Assembly: GCA_948469815.1 (NCBI GenBank)
Contig: CAOKMR010000005.1
Coordinates: 1-57,266 of the forward strand
DNA length: 57,266 bases
From: an uncultured Clostridiaceae bacterium
GTDB taxonomy: Bacteria; Bacillota; Clostridia; TANB77; CAG-508
Direction of reading: 5' to 3'
This document shows, in pieces, positions 38,747 through 46,905 of the stretch. A program made the position numbers and the translations under genes. Positions within the stretch are counted from its first letter, which is position 1; each line of letters begins with the position of its first letter. The notes beneath the pieces are model-generated. The model ran no database searches. It was not told the origin of the DNA and saw only the letters and a list, made by a program, of their open reading frames with translations.

Positions 38747-39463
38747 ATGATAAAAATATTAATCGTAGATGACAATTTAGAATACGCAATTAAAATAATG
38801 AATAATATAAATAAAACAAATCAAGATATACAGGTTTATAATATAGTGGAAAATGAAAAGAAGGCTTTGAATATATTGAATAATAGGAATGATATAGATA
38901 TAGTTATATTAAGTTTAAATATAAATACAGAAATTGAATTTATAAAACTACTAAAAGATAAGGAAAAATATAAAAAATCTATTATAGTAATATCAGAAAA
39001 TTTATACAATTATAATAAATTATGTATAAATGATATAATTTTTTCTATAATATATAAAAATATCAATATGAATGAAATTATAAAAAAGATAAATGAATTG
39101 ATAGAATTGAAAAATAAAATAGAAGTAGAATATACAGTAAAAGAAAGGATTATTAACGAAATTCTTAATTTAAATTATGATATGTCTAATTTAGGAACAC
39201 AATATTTAGTTACAGCAATAGAATATATTATTATTAATATGCCAAATAAAGACTTTAATAATCTAAAGACAGATGTATATCCTTTTGTAGCAGAATTTAA
39301 TAATACATCAGTTCATAATGTAAAAAATAATATAGTAAGAGCTACTGATAAAATGTATTGTCAATGTGAAATAGAAAAGTTGAAAAAGTATTTTCATTAT
39401 TACAATGATACAAAGCCAGATACAAGAACTATTATAAGGACTGTAATAAATAAAGTATCATAA
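38747..39463 (+). CDS. Spo0A-like regulator with a degenerate receiver
   Basis: 238 aa. The N-terminus is a receiver fold (ILIVDDN with the acid pair D8-D9 and Lys at about 104), but the phospho-acceptor position reads ILSLN, with Ser56 in place of Asp. The C-terminal 110 residues match the Spo0A DNA-binding domain: LGTQYLVTAIEYII, LKTDVYPFVAEFNNTS-x-VKNNIVRAT and a final KP-x4-I-x5-NKV. It lacks a phosphorylation switch of the usual kind, so it may act constitutively or compete with host Spo0A at 0A boxes. Ordinary Spo0A proteins are about 260 aa and keep the Asp. Confidence 0.85.
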   Translation: MIKILIVDDNLEYAIKIMNNINKTNQDIQVYNIVENEKKALNILNNRNDIDIVILSLNINTEIEFIKLLKDKEKYKKSIIVISENLYNYNKLCINDIIFSIIYKNINMNEIIKKINELIELKNKIEVEYTVKERIINEILNLNYDMSNLGTQYLVTAIEYIIINMPNKDFNNLKTDVYPFVAEFNNTSVHNVKNNIVRATDKMYCQCEIEKLKKYFHYYNDTKPDTRTIIRTVINKVS

Positions 39464-39665
39464 TTATTCTGATTGTTCCCTTTTCTATTGTTTCAAAATA
39501 AAAGTAAACAAAAGAAGATATTTATTATAATATTAATGAAAAGAATGAATATTATACAACCCTTACATACACCATAATACATTATATAAAAATATAAAAT
39601 ACATTACATAAAAGAGTTAAAAGGATATTTTATTTACGTTATAATAGTGTAGCAGGGAGGTTGAA

Positions 39666-39998
39666 ATGAGTATATTTGAAGAACGATTATGGAAAAAAGA
39701 TAAAATTTTAAGACGAAGAATAGAAATAGATAATACATTGTATGAAGGTTTACAAAAAATTGTAGAAGAATATGATACAAATATAAGTAATTTGGTAAAT
39801 ATATCAATAGAAAATTTAATTAAAACAGAAAAAGTTAAATTATATGAAAGAGCAGAAGATGAAATTGTAGAGGCTCATAATTTTTCGATAAGAGAAGGAT
39901 TTTATAGAGAGTTAGAAAAGTTAAGAGCAAAGTATGGAATATCTGTATATAAGTTAACGAATATTGCAATATACAATGCTTTGAATGATAGAATATAA
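39666..39998 (+). CDS. Tandem ribbon-helix-helix-like small protein
   Basis: 110 aa made of two similar 45-residue units: RRIEIDNTLYEGLQKIVEEYDTN-like and HNFSIREGFYRELEKLRAKYG-like, each followed by a VNIS/TNIAIxNxL segment. This is the shape of a tandem RHH DNA-binding protein. It has GGGAGG as ribosome binding site and a terminator after it. Likely a regulator; target unknown. Confidence 0.65.
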   Translation: MSIFEERLWKKDKILRRRIEIDNTLYEGLQKIVEEYDTNISNLVNISIENLIKTEKVKLYERAEDEIVEAHNFSIREGFYRELEKLRAKYGISVYKLTNIAIYNALNDRI

Positions 39999-40026
39999 AG
40001 GACTAGAATAATCTAGTTCTTTTTTT
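39999..40026 (+). terminator. Terminator after the RHH-like gene
   Basis: AGGACTAGA pairs with TCTAGTTCT (one G-U), then a run of T. Confidence 0.82.
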
Positions 40027-40099
40027 AATGAAAATTAGTACATAAATATTCATTATTTAGATATACACATAATAGAGAGTATTTTACAACACGCAAGGG

Positions 40100-40177
40100 T
40101 TGACTAATCATAAAAAACTAACTATAATTATAAATGAATTAAAATATAAAATATTCAGGAAGGAGGAGAAAATGTAA
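40100..40177 (+). promoter_or_regulatory. Promoter and AUG-UAA start-stop site
   Basis: TTGACT (40100-40105), 17 bp, TATAAT (40123-40128) is a strong promoter. It is followed by a very strong ribosome binding site (AGGAAGGAGG at 40157) and ATG TAA at 40172-40177. No longer ORF follows. The transcript would run antisense into the xre gene. It could be a small RNA, a ribosome-parking leader or a decayed gene. Confidence 0.55.
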
Positions 40178-40306
40178 GATACAAAAGATAGTATTTGGTC
40201 GAGTAATAGTAGATAAATTTATTCAATAAATAAACTTGTGTCTATAAAAAAAGTATGAGAAGATATTTTTTATTAAAAACTGTGTACTCAGTAATGGCAA
40301 AACAAA

Positions 40307-40332
40307 AAAATATTCATAGCACTGTATGAATA
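40307..40332 (-). terminator. Terminator of the first xre gene
   Basis: AATATTCATA pairs with TATGAATATT; on the minus strand it is followed by a long T run. Confidence 0.8.
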
Positions 40333-40611
40333 TTAAGACTCAAAATATTTAGCTGTATCTTCAAATAATTGATTGTAAGTAATTCCAAGAATATCACAAA
40401 TGGCTTTCTGCTCAAAATCACGAATAAACAAAGTATTAGCTTCAATACGAGATATATCAGAATGATATAAAGTAACACCTAATAAAGCAAGTTTATTAGA
40501 TAGTTCCACTTGGGAAATTCCTTTTTGTTCTCTATATTTTTGAATGTTAGCACCAACAATATTTGAATAGCCATTTAACTTTTTCGTTTTCATATATATA
40601 GTATTACTCAC
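40333..40611 (-). CDS. Xre-family repressor (first copy)
   Basis: 92 aa from the first ATG, or 86 aa from the second (MKTKKLNGYSNIVG), which aligns better with the paralogue at 41172. Helix-turn-helix GANIQKYREQKGISQVELSNKLALLG with DISRIEANTLFIRDFE. It probably represses the divergent gene at 40805 or the nearby regulatory genes, as cI-like switches do in ICEs. Confidence 0.88.
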   Translation of the reverse strand: MSNTIYMKTKKLNGYSNIVGANIQKYREQKGISQVELSNKLALLGVTLYHSDISRIEANTLFIRDFEQKAICDILGITYNQLFEDTAKYFES

Positions 40612-40804
40612 CTCATAAAAAATACTTTTAACTAATAATACTATATTTTTTTAAAATATTCTTTGCGTACATAGAAAAGGAAAAATTAGAAGGAAGAATG
40701 AGGTATTATAGGTAAAAGCTTTATATAGTAGTTCATTGAGATTTTTATAAATCAGAAAACTATATGATGTAAAGGATGAAAATAATTAATAGGAGGTTTT
40801 TAAA

Positions 40805-41125
40805 ATGCAAAAAAAAGGAATGACAGAGTTAATTAGTAATTTTATAAATTTAAATAAACAAAATATGAATAAGGAAACAGAGGATTTTCTAGATGACTTT
40901 GAAGAGTTTGTTGAAATAAGGCTTGATATGGTATGTAATAAATTAGAAAAGATGGAAAAGTATAAGAAATTGCAAGACAAATATAATAAGGCACATGATT
41001 ACTTTTCAACAAGAATACTAGAAACAGAAGTAAATGAATTTGAAAGAAATATAAATAAAACACATGAATTGGAGAAAGTTTATATTTACTTACAAGGATT
41101 GATTGATGGAAGAACAACAGTATAA
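40805..41125 (+). CDS. Hypothetical helical protein between two repressors
   Basis: 106 aa, almost fully helical and charged (NFINLNKQNMNKETEDFLDDFEE). It has ATAGGAGG as ribosome binding site. Sits divergent from one xre gene and convergent with the other. A small helical protein in this place might be an antirepressor, but nothing in its sequence shows that. Confidence 0.68.
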   Translation: MQKKGMTELISNFINLNKQNMNKETEDFLDDFEEFVEIRLDMVCNKLEKMEKYKKLQDKYNKAHDYFSTRILETEVNEFERNINKTHELEKVYIYLQGLIDGRTTV

Positions 41126-41171
41126 AGCCTAATAGTTATATAAGTTTAATAACATTGTAAAATAATAATAA

Positions 41172-41429
41172 TTAATCAAATATATTATCAGTATCTTCAA
41201 ATAATTGTTCATAGGATACATTGAAAACTTTACAAAATGCAATTATTTCAAAATCCTTTAATAACAATTTTTGATTTTCTATTTGGGAAATATCCGAATG
41301 ATAAATATCTATACCTAGTAGTGCCAGTTTATTTGATAACTCTCTTTGGGTAAGGTGGCGAAGTTCTCTATATTTCTTTATATTTTTGCCTATAACATTC
41401 GATTTACCATTAAATTTTTTAACTCGCAT
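41172..41429 (-). CDS. Xre-family repressor (second copy)
   Basis: 85 aa with the helix-turn-helix GKNIKKYRELRHLTQRELSNKLALLG and DISQIENQKLLLKDFEI. About half identical to the protein at 40333, including the ending LFEDT, so the two are recent duplicates that may repress each other's promoters. Confidence 0.9.
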   Translation of the reverse strand: MRVKKFNGKSNVIGKNIKKYRELRHLTQRELSNKLALLGIDIYHSDISQIENQKLLLKDFEIIAFCKVFNVSYEQLFEDTDNIFD

Positions 41430-41541
41430 TTATGACAATTCCTTTCTATTTATAATTATTATTTTATATTTTACAATATTTATTTGCCATTCTTGGTAGA
41501 CTATTTAAACCTAAAGCAGAAAATTATAAAGTAGGGGAAAT

Positions 41542-41832
41542 ATGGAAGAATTAGAATTAATTTTAGTAGATGAAATTTGTAAACAACAGGATTTTGATGA
41601 AATTTTATTACAAATAGCTAGACCTAAAAAAAACAATACTATAAAAAGAATAATAAAACTAATTGATGAGAATGTTGAAATAGATGAAAAAGTAAAAAGA
41701 AAAATATATGATGGGATTTTTGAATATGTCAATGATATAAATGAGAATCTAAAAGTTAATATTAAGGAAATTTATTCATATGCAGTAAAGGAAACTATAA
41801 AGAAATTTAATAATAAAGAAGGAGAAGAGTAA
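41542..41832 (+). CDS. Small hypothetical protein upstream of a receiver gene
   Basis: 96 aa, helical and acidic (KRIIKLIDENVEIDEKVKRKI). Stop at 41832 lies 4 bp before the receiver gene start, so they form an operon. Family unknown. Confidence 0.65.
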   Translation: MEELELILVDEICKQQDFDEILLQIARPKKNNTIKRIIKLIDENVEIDEKVKRKIYDGIFEYVNDINENLKVNIKEIYSYAVKETIKKFNNKEGEE

Positions 41833-41836
41833 TAAT

Positions 41837-42517
41837 ATGTATCCAAAAGTTAAAATAATAATTGCAGATGATAATAAAGAGTTTTGCAATTTTCTAGCAA
41901 AATATTTAAGAAAATATAATAATATAGAAATTTTAGGAATTGCAAATACTGATGAGGAAGAAATTGATATGATAGAAAACTTGAAACCAGAAATTGTAAT
42001 AACAGATCTATTAAGAAATAATAGATATACAGGTTTAGATATTATAAAAAAGTATTATGGTACAAAAAACTCTCCTGAGTTTTTAGTTATTTCTGCTGAT
42101 AGAGAGCAGGATGTAATAACTGATGAAATAAAAGTTGCAGGATATATAAAAAAGCCTTTTATAGATTATAATATAACATATGAAAGTTTAATTAAAATAA
42201 GAAATCAATTAATAGATAAAGAATATTTAGAATGGAACGATAGATACCATAATAATGAAATTATTGAATTAAATAAATACTTTATAGATAAAGAATTTAA
42301 AACAATGGAAAAATTAGGAATAAAGATTAAAAATAAAATTTATACGGAATGTGAGTTTGAAGTAGTATATATTCAATTATTGAAGTACTATGAAGATGAA
42401 GATATGGACGAGGAAGAATTAATGAAAGTTAAAGATTTAGAAAATACAGGAGTTAGTAGAAAAGACTATAATGATTTAATGAAAAAGTTTGGAAATATCA
42501 TACAGCGTAGAGAATGA
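41837..42517 (+). CDS. Response regulator with an unusual output domain
   Basis: 226 aa. Complete receiver: D11-D12, phospho-acceptor D57 in VITDLLRNN, S86 and K106 in YIKKPF. The C-terminal 100 residues are helical (LGIKIKNKIYTECEFEVVYIQLLKYYEDEDM, VSRKDYNDLMKKFGNI) and partly recall the Spo0A C-terminus in length and layout but lack its signature. No histidine kinase lies in the element, so a host kinase would be needed. It may pair with the Asp-less protein at 38747. Confidence 0.8.
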   Translation: MYPKVKIIIADDNKEFCNFLAKYLRKYNNIEILGIANTDEEEIDMIENLKPEIVITDLLRNNRYTGLDIIKKYYGTKNSPEFLVISADREQDVITDEIKVAGYIKKPFIDYNITYESLIKIRNQLIDKEYLEWNDRYHNNEIIELNKYFIDKEFKTMEKLGIKIKNKIYTECEFEVVYIQLLKYYEDEDMDEEELMKVKDLENTGVSRKDYNDLMKKFGNIIQRRE

Positions 42518-42550
42518 GAATTATAGATTAGAAACAATAATTATATAATA

Positions 42551-42597
42551 AAAAGTATATAGAATGTCAAAAAATGAGGTTCTATATACTTTTTTTA
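42551..42597 (+). terminator. Terminator after the response regulator
   Basis: AAAAGTATATAGAA pairs perfectly with TTCTATATACTTTT, followed by further T. Confidence 0.88.
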
Positions 42598-42618
42598 TTT
42601 TCGCAAAAACCGACAGAT

Positions 42619-42643
42619 TTCGACAAGATAGATATGGTATAAT
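42619..42643 (+). promoter_or_regulatory. 0A-box and promoter upstream of the sigma-like gene
   Basis: TTCGACA at 42619-42625 is the exact complement of TGTCGAA, the Spo0A box; a second CGACA lies ten bases upstream. TATAAT follows at 42638-42643. The box lies where a -35 element would be, as at Spo0A-activated promoters. Confidence 0.55.
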
Positions 42644-42729
42644 ATTTACATAATATATTTACAAAAGCGTAAAACTAATTATTAATTTATTAAAACGTAT
42701 CATTTCAATAAAAAGTAACAGTAAAAAAG

Positions 42730-42784
42730 TTTTATAAGTTAAAAGTTAGAATTTTATTAAATACACCAACTTATAAAATTTTTT
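42730..42784 (+). terminator. Attenuator-like hairpin in the leader of the sigma-like gene
   Basis: TTTTATAAGTT (42730-42740) pairs with AACTTATAAAA (42768-42778), then TTTTTT. It sits between the promoter and the gene, so read-through would be regulated. Confidence 0.68.
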
Positions 42785-42987
42785 GAATTGTAAATGGGGG
42801 TTATTTTCAAAGTTTTAGAGTGATGTGTTGGTGTATAATAAATACAAGCTTTTTAATTAAATATTATTATGCCAAAAAAGAGATTAGATTTATTTTTGTA
42901 AATAACAAGAATAAGTGTGATTTCTTTTTTTTTAAGTATGAACAAAACAAATTAATTTTTACCAATGGTTGTCGTAGTCCTCCTAGT

Positions 42988-43010
42988 TCAATTTCAAAAT
43001 TTGAAATTGA
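42988..43010 (+). promoter_or_regulatory. Perfect dyad beside the ribosome binding site
   Basis: TCAATTTCAAA and TTTGAAATTGA around a single A, 2 bp before the GGAGG at 43013-43017. The near-zero loop suggests a protein operator rather than an RNA hairpin. Confidence 0.6.
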
Positions 43011-43024
43011 ATGGAGGAAAAAAT

Positions 43025-43486
43025 TTGAAAGATAAGTCTAAAAAAATAAAAGTATATGTACTTCTTAATAATGATTTAAAAACTATTACTACATATAAAA
43101 GTTTGAGTGGAACGGCAAAGTCTGCAAAAATGAATAAAATTATAAATAATGAATTTCAAAGACGAAAAAATGAAGATAAATCACAAAGAAATGAATTTGA
43201 TAGACACATAGAACATTTACAACTGACAGAATGCCAAATAAATATAAGAGCAGTACATAAAGCACCTAGTATGGAAGAAATGTTATTAGAGAAAGAGGGA
43301 GAACGAGAAATTATCAGAAAAATTTGGGATTTACCAATACCACAGAATAGACGAGTATATATGTTTATTGTAGATGAGTTTTCACTCACTGAAATAGCAA
43401 GAATAGAAAAACGTGATGTTTCGGTTATTAAAAGAAGTGTTGATGCAGGAATTAGAAAATTACAAAAAAATTTAAAAAATTTTTAA
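43025..43486 (+). CDS. Sigma-70 region 4-like ICE regulator
   Basis: 153 aa from TTG 43025, chosen for GGAGG at 43013. The C-terminus is a sigma region 4-type helix-turn-helix (PQNRRVYMFIVDEFSLTEIARIEKRDVSVIKRSVDAGIRKL). No region 2 is seen, so it is unlikely to be a full sigma factor; similar proteins activate excision or transfer genes in Tn916/Tn1549 relatives. Confidence 0.8.
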   Translation: MKDKSKKIKVYVLLNNDLKTITTYKSLSGTAKSAKMNKIINNEFQRRKNEDKSQRNEFDRHIEHLQLTECQINIRAVHKAPSMEEMLLEKEGEREIIRKIWDLPIPQNRRVYMFIVDEFSLTEIARIEKRDVSVIKRSVDAGIRKLQKNLKNF

Positions 43487-43599
43487 TTTACTAACAAAAA
43501 ACAGGGGGTAAAGTGAGGAATAAAGTGAGAGGGTATAAAAACTTTCTCACTTTATTCAATTTTTAATAAAGAAAATGTACTTTGACAACTTAATAATAT

Positions 43600-43850
43600 C
43601 ATTAGAAACACTATTACTGGAGCTAGTGTGGGAAACAACACTCATATACACTAAAAAACATTAAGTAGCACTTAATGAGGCGAGGATAGTAATAGGTTGA
43701 AAACACTTGCATAGTCATAACTTGAGCGTTAAGAGCGTCGCACGTATTGAGTGCAAATCTGTGAAAAAAGCAGATAGGTGGGATAAAATCTGTGAGCAAT
43801 TTAGCAAATTGCTATCTAATGATATAGAGAACAATTAAAATATATTACAA
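43600..43850 (+). ncRNA. Candidate structured RNA upstream of mazF
   Basis: About 250 bp less AT-rich than its surroundings and without an ORF. It holds CATTAAGT-AGC-ACTTAATG (43659-43677), AGCAATTT-AGC-AAATTGCT (43795-43813), AGTGT/ACACT near 43624-43642, and a 10-base direct repeat AAATCTGTGA (43755 and 43786). The two perfect stems share an AGC loop. No matching RNA family recognised. Confidence 0.5.
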
Positions 43851-43863
43851 TGGAGGAATAAAA

Positions 43864-44235
43864 GTGGAAAGAGAGATATATAGAGGGGAAATATATTATG
43901 CAAGATTATATGAAACAGTAGGAAGTGAACAGTCTGGAGTTAGACCAGTTGTAATAGTTCAAAATAATACAGGAAATAGATATTCAAAAACAGTTATTAT
44001 TGTTCCATTAACAAAGAAAATTGAAACAAATGAAATACAGCCAACACATGTTATAGTTAAGGCATTTGGAAATATAAAATATGATTCAACAATACTAACT
44101 GAGCAAGTAAGAACAATAGACAAAAAAAGACTGGGAGAAAGAATTGGAACATTACCACATAGATATATAAAATACTTAGATGAAGCATTAAAAATTGCAC
44201 AAGGAATAAAGAATTATAGTGATATTAAGAAATAA
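43864..44235 (+). CDS. MazF/PemK-family toxin ribonuclease
   Basis: 123 aa from GTG 43864. REIYRGEIYYARL, GSEQSGVRPVVIVQNN, TVIIVPLTKK and the catalytic-region TEQVRTIDKKRL match MazF, an mRNA interferase. No MazE-like antitoxin gene precedes it; the region upstream is the candidate RNA. It may stabilise the ICE. The antitoxin could be elsewhere or the gene at 44280. Confidence 0.9.
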   Translation: MEREIYRGEIYYARLYETVGSEQSGVRPVVIVQNNTGNRYSKTVIIVPLTKKIETNEIQPTHVIVKAFGNIKYDSTILTEQVRTIDKKRLGERIGTLPHRYIKYLDEALKIAQGIKNYSDIKK

Positions 44236-44279
44236 GTATATTGATTACTTGTTTCTTTATTTATTGGAAAGGAATAGGA

Positions 44280-44657
44280 ATGGATGAAAAAATAGTTCAA
44301 AAATTAATAAGTCAAAGATATTCTGTAAAACAAATGATAGCTTATTTTATATTTGGGTATTTAAACACTGAAGATAAAGAGGAATTTAAAAATATATTAA
44401 ATTCGATTTCATCCCAAATAATAAAGATAGATAAAACAGAAATATTAAAAATGATAAGAGTAAAGTATATAGAAGATATTGATATTTACTGGAGATTAAC
44501 TGCCGAACAAATGCTTTGCTATGCCTATATAGTTTTTGAAAGTCTTATGAAAGAAAATCGAAAAATTCGAATACAAGATATAAAAAATGAGTTTATAGTG
44601 CTATCAAAGCTATACTCTCCTAGTAATGCAGTCGAATATGTAGAAAATATTAAGTAA
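44280..44657 (+). CDS. Hypothetical protein after mazF
   Basis: 125 aa from ATG 44280 (MDEKIVQKLISQRYSVK), with GGAAAGGAA as ribosome binding site. Helical and charged, no recognised domain. Its position after mazF leaves a role as antitoxin open, but MazF antitoxins are usually shorter and upstream. Confidence 0.65.
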   Translation: MDEKIVQKLISQRYSVKQMIAYFIFGYLNTEDKEEFKNILNSISSQIIKIDKTEILKMIRVKYIEDIDIYWRLTAEQMLCYAYIVFESLMKENRKIRIQDIKNEFIVLSKLYSPSNAVEYVENIK

Positions 44658-44714
44658 ACAATAGATGAATAATATAAAAAAGTGAGAATATGATTTTGTT
44701 AAGGAGGAATGCTT

Positions 44715-44828
44715 ATGAAATGTAAATATGAAATAAATTATACTTTTCCAAAATCATTATCATTTGAAGAAATAAAGGAAATTGTGTGCGAGAAAATTGC
44801 AAAGTTAATGATTTTAGATGAAAAATAA
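44715..44828 (+). CDS. Very small ORF before the recombinase
   Basis: 37 aa (MKCKYEINYTFPKSLSFEEI...) with a strong AAGGAGG 6 bp before the ATG. Small proteins next to large serine recombinases are often recombination directionality factors, but at this size it is only a candidate. Confidence 0.6.
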   Translation: MKCKYEINYTFPKSLSFEEIKEIVCEKIAKLMILDEK

Positions 44829-44923
44829 AAATCACACATTTTTATTTTTGATAAATAAAAAATATAATAATGGAGGTATTAAAATAGGCATTTAGCCGAA
44901 TCAATAGGAAAGGAAAGTTGATT

Positions 44924-46903
44924 ATGGTAATAAATGTATTTAAAGAAGGAAATGATGAAAATGATGCATTAGATAAGAATAATTATAGTATAAAAGAGGG
45001 AGATGATGATAGTGAGGTACAAAAAATAAAATCACATTTAGATATAACATATTTAAAATATGTTTCTGATAACATTAAATATTTATTAAAACTTAATATT
45101 ACAAATGATAATGAGTGCTTTGAAAAAAGTAATAAATATACTAAAGATAAAGAAACAGGAGATAAATATAGAGTAATTTTATATATAAGACTTTCTGTTG
45201 AGGATGGAGATGTAATTGATGGAGATGTTAGCAAGAGTATAAGAAATCAATTGTTAATTTTATTAGATGAATGTGAAAAGAGAGGTTGGGTTGTTGTTGC
45301 AATATTTTGTGAAGAAGGAATTTCTGGTGCAGATGATAATAGACCAGAATGGAATAAGTCTTTAAAGTTTTGTGAATATGGAAATACAGAAATTGTATTG
45401 TGCAAAAGCCAATCTAGATTTTCAAGAAGTATGGAAATGATAGAAAAATATTTACATAACGAATTTATTACATGGAATATAAGATTTGTAGGGTTAGTAG
45501 ATAGTACAGACACATCTGTTATAGGAAACAAAAAAACTAGACAGATAAATGGATTAGTAAATGAGTGGCAAGTAGAGGATCAATCAATAAACATAAGAGC
45601 AGTATTAAAAAATAAACAATCTAATGGTTTATTTACTGGTGCATTTGCTCCATACGGTTATCTAAAAGACCCAAAAGATAAATATCATTTTATAATAGAT
45701 GAAGATGCAGCAAGAGTTGTTAGAAAAATTTTCGAAATGTATGCAAGTGGAAACGGAGCAACTAAGATATGTTTATATTTGAATGAGAATAAAATACCAA
45801 TTCCTAGTATATATAAACATCAAAAAGGTTTAAAATTCAATTGTCCAACTGTTAAATATGATCAAAGAATAACATACCAAGTTGAAAAAGGAGATAGCTT
45901 AGTTGCAATAGCAGATAAATATCAATCAACAGTAAAAGAAATAATACAATATAATTCAATGGAAAGTGAAGAAATTACTGAAGGTCAGATAATAATAATA
46001 CCAGTTGTTCATGTATGGAGAACAAATACAATATATAATCTGTTAAAAAATGAGGTATATATTGGAACATTAATACAACATAAAAATGAAATTATAAGTT
46101 ATAAAAATAAAAAAGAAAGGAGTATTCCAAAAGAGCAAAGGATAGTAGTTCCACATTGTCATGAAGCTATAATAGATAAAGAAACATGGAATATAGTAAG
46201 TGCAAGATTTGAAAGATATAGAAAAGTAAAATCAAATAAAAAAGGAGAAATATCATTGTTTTCTGGAAAATTGAAATGTGGATGTTGTGGACACGCATTA
46301 TATAGAGATTATCATGAGAGGGGAAATAAAACATATTCTTATTGGTTATGTGGAAATAGATATGGAACTGCTAAATTTTTATGTAACAATAAAAAACTTG
46401 TTAATGAACAGGAGATAGAGAGAATATTACTAGATGAAATTAATAAACAATTGGATATATATTATGATAAATCATTAGTAGAAGAAAAGTATTATGAACA
46501 GAAAGTAGTTAATTCTTTAGAAGATGAAATAAAATTATTACAAAAAGAAAAGAAGGAATTAGAAAATAATATAAGTAAAAAGCAAAACACAATATCATTA
46601 CTATATGAAGATAGAGCGAATGGAATTATTGATTTAACAGAATTTACAATGATAAAAAATAAAAATAGTATAGATATTGGACATTTTCAAGAAAGACTAA
46701 GAAATATAGAAAGTGAATTATTAGACTTAAATAAGAAAAAACTAGAAAAGTATGATACAGAAAAAATATTAAAAAAATATAAAAAAATTGAAAGTCTAAC
46801 TAGAAGTATATTGGATGAATTTATATCAAAAATTCACATAGGCTATTATAATCCAGAAACAAAAACAAGAAAGATTGAAATAGAGTGGAATATAAGTACC
46901 TAA
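44924..46903 (+). CDS. Large serine recombinase with an inserted LysM domain
   Basis: 659 aa from ATG 44924 (AGGAAAGG upstream; TTG 44918 is too close). An 80-residue extension precedes the resolvase domain (YRVILYIRLSVED, catalytic Ser91; CEEGISGADDNRPEW; SQSRFSRSMEMIE). The recombinase domain (LFTGAFAPYGY, RVVRKIFEMYASG) is interrupted at residues 318-362 by a LysM motif (YQVEKGDSLVAIADKY ... EGQIIIIP) and then continues (NTIYNLLKNEVYIGTLIQ, CGCCGHALYRDYH zinc ribbon, coiled coil). It lies 10-30 bp from attR, so it should be the integrase/excisionase of this ICE. Confidence 0.93.
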   Translation: MVINVFKEGNDENDALDKNNYSIKEGDDDSEVQKIKSHLDITYLKYVSDNIKYLLKLNITNDNECFEKSNKYTKDKETGDKYRVILYIRLSVEDGDVIDGDVSKSIRNQLLILLDECEKRGWVVVAIFCEEGISGADDNRPEWNKSLKFCEYGNTEIVLCKSQSRFSRSMEMIEKYLHNEFITWNIRFVGLVDSTDTSVIGNKKTRQINGLVNEWQVEDQSINIRAVLKNKQSNGLFTGAFAPYGYLKDPKDKYHFIIDEDAARVVRKIFEMYASGNGATKICLYLNENKIPIPSIYKHQKGLKFNCPTVKYDQRITYQVEKGDSLVAIADKYQSTVKEIIQYNSMESEEITEGQIIIIPVVHVWRTNTIYNLLKNEVYIGTLIQHKNEIISYKNKKERSIPKEQRIVVPHCHEAIIDKETWNIVSARFERYRKVKSNKKGEISLFSGKLKCGCCGHALYRDYHERGNKTYSYWLCGNRYGTAKFLCNNKKLVNEQEIERILLDEINKQLDIYYDKSLVEEKYYEQKVVNSLEDEIKLLQKEKKELENNISKKQNTISLLYEDRANGIIDLTEFTMIKNKNSIDIGHFQERLRNIESELLDLNKKKLEKYDTEKILKKYKKIESLTRSILDEFISKIHIGYYNPETKTRKIEIEWNIST

Positions 46904-46905
46904 TA

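Larger units (their letters stand above)
42518..43024. other. Regulatory intergenic region
   Basis: 507 bp without a supported gene. Contains a terminator (42551-42597), a 0A-box with a -10 box (42619-42643), an attenuator-like hairpin (42730-42784) and a perfect dyad (42988-43010) next to the ribosome binding site of the sigma-like gene. Confidence 0.7.

Noticed and set aside
42820-43035. 71-aa ORF upstream of the sigma-like gene
   Set aside because: Low-complexity, crosses the attenuator/operator region, no ribosome binding site.
43600-43850. Type III toxin-antitoxin system (ToxI repeats)
   Set aside because: The adjacent toxin has clear MazF motifs rather than ToxN ones, and there is only one pair of 10-base repeats, not a tandem array of about 35-base units.
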